Under the pieces are notes generated by a model, which worked only from the letters and a program-made list of their open reading frames with translations, ran no database searches and was not told the DNA's origin. Below, piece by piece: positions 14,101 to 14,473 of a stretch of 14,473 nt of DNA. The first letter of the stretch is position 1. Each line of letters starts with the position of its first letter. The translations under genes were made by a program, and so were the position numbers. The DNA comes from Oscillospiraceae bacterium. Lineage in GTDB: Bacteria > Bacillota > Clostridia > Oscillospirales > Oscillospiraceae. The stretch lies in contig JAFYUG010000083.1 of NCBI GenBank assembly GCA_017558545.1, positions 1-14,473 on the forward strand, given 5' to 3'.

Positions 14101-14473
14101 TGAAAAAAGCAGATATCGGCCTTGTTGGTCTGGCCGTTATGGGCGAAAACCTTGTTATGAACATGGAAAGCAAGGGTTTCACCGTGGCTGTTTATAACCG
14201 CACCACCGATAAGGTTAAGGCCTTCACCGAGGGCCGCGCAGCAGATAAGAACATCATCGGCTGCTACTCCATTGAAGAGCTCGTTGCAAATCTTGAAAAG
14301 CCCAGAAAGATTTTCATGATGGTCAAGGCCGGACAGGCTGTTGACTCCCTCATCGACCAGCTCATCCCCTACCTTGAGGAAGGCGACATCCTCATCGACG
14401 GCGGCAACAGTCATTTCCCCGACTCCGTGCGCCGCACCGAGTATGTTGAGTCCAAAGGTCTTCTCTACGTTGG
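14101..14473 (+). CDS. gnd: 6-phosphogluconate dehydrogenase, decarboxylating (N-terminal part, runs off the window)
   Basis: An open frame of 124 codons reaches the window end. The N-terminus IGLVGLAVMGENLVMNM (6-22) is the NADP-binding GxAxMGxN fingerprint of 6PGDH. VYNRTTDKV (31-39) follows the second beta strand, then FMMVKAGQAVDSLIDQL (74-90) and DILIDGGNSHF (96-106), all closely matching Gnd. The full enzyme is about 470-480 residues, so roughly three quarters is missing because of the window edge, not mutation. It would convert 6-phosphogluconate to ribulose 5-phosphate, CO2 and NAD(P)H. AAGGGGG lies about 9 bases before the ATG, and only 19 bases separate it from the kinase stop codon, so the two form an operon. 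Confidence 0.93.

Noticed and set aside
12972..14414. 480-codon open frame on the minus strand opposite the kinase and gnd
   Set aside because: Antisense shadow of two strongly codon-biased genes; no ribosome site and no recognisable motif.

Overview
The window looks like chromosomal DNA from a Gram-positive gut-type Clostridia (Firmicutes; Oscillospirales/Ruminococcaceae-like is my best guess). The reasons are strong AGGAGG-type ribosome sites, sigma-A-like promoters, AT-rich intergenic DNA next to roughly 50% GC genes, and two short intergenic palindromic repeats of kinds I remember from such genomes. The assignment is inference; no rRNA, tRNA or other phylogenetic marker is present. Every gap between genes is shorter than 300 bases. 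I see no tRNA, rRNA, CRISPR array, transposase or phage gene.

Layout. (1) 27-938, plus strand: a membrane-anchored DNA/RNA non-specific endonuclease closed by a perfect 12-bp stem terminator. (2) 1161-5371, plus strand: a compact arginine operon argC-argJ-argB-argD. It is preceded by a well-formed promoter (1082-1110) and an 18-bp match to the ArgR operator consensus just upstream. It makes ornithine from glutamate by the acetyl-recycling route. (3) 5372-5501: an intergenic palindromic repeat plus a bidirectional terminator shared with the convergent next gene. (4) 9303-5502, minus strand: a GPH-family sugar:cation symporter, then a GH2 glycosidase with its own promoter. Together they form an uptake-and-hydrolysis pair for a beta-galactoside or beta-uronide. 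(5) 12823-9525, minus strand: an AraC-type regulator overlapping an XRE/TPR regulator by 4 bases, then an attenuator-like terminator, then an MFS transporter. (6) 13002 to the window end, plus strand and divergent from the AraC gene: a PfkB-family sugar kinase (KDG-kinase-like) and the first 124 codons of 6-phosphogluconate dehydrogenase.

How the parts may work together. The arginine operon is self-contained for glutamate to ornithine; argF, argG and argH are not here. Regions 4 to 6 could form a sugar-acid or glycoside utilisation island: a glycoside enters through the GPH symporter, is cleaved by the GH2 enzyme, and sugar-acid intermediates are handled by the kinase and 6-phosphogluconate dehydrogenase. 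Two regulators and a 27-bp perfect inverted repeat lie at the divergent promoter region. That link is inferred from neighbourhood only. Most of the window is ordinary metabolism. The less routine items are the methionine-rich C-terminal extension on the GH2 protein, the overlapping AraC/XRE regulator pair, the kinase-6PGDH pairing, the large divergent palindrome, and the possible refolding leader of the symporter gene, which starts at TTG.
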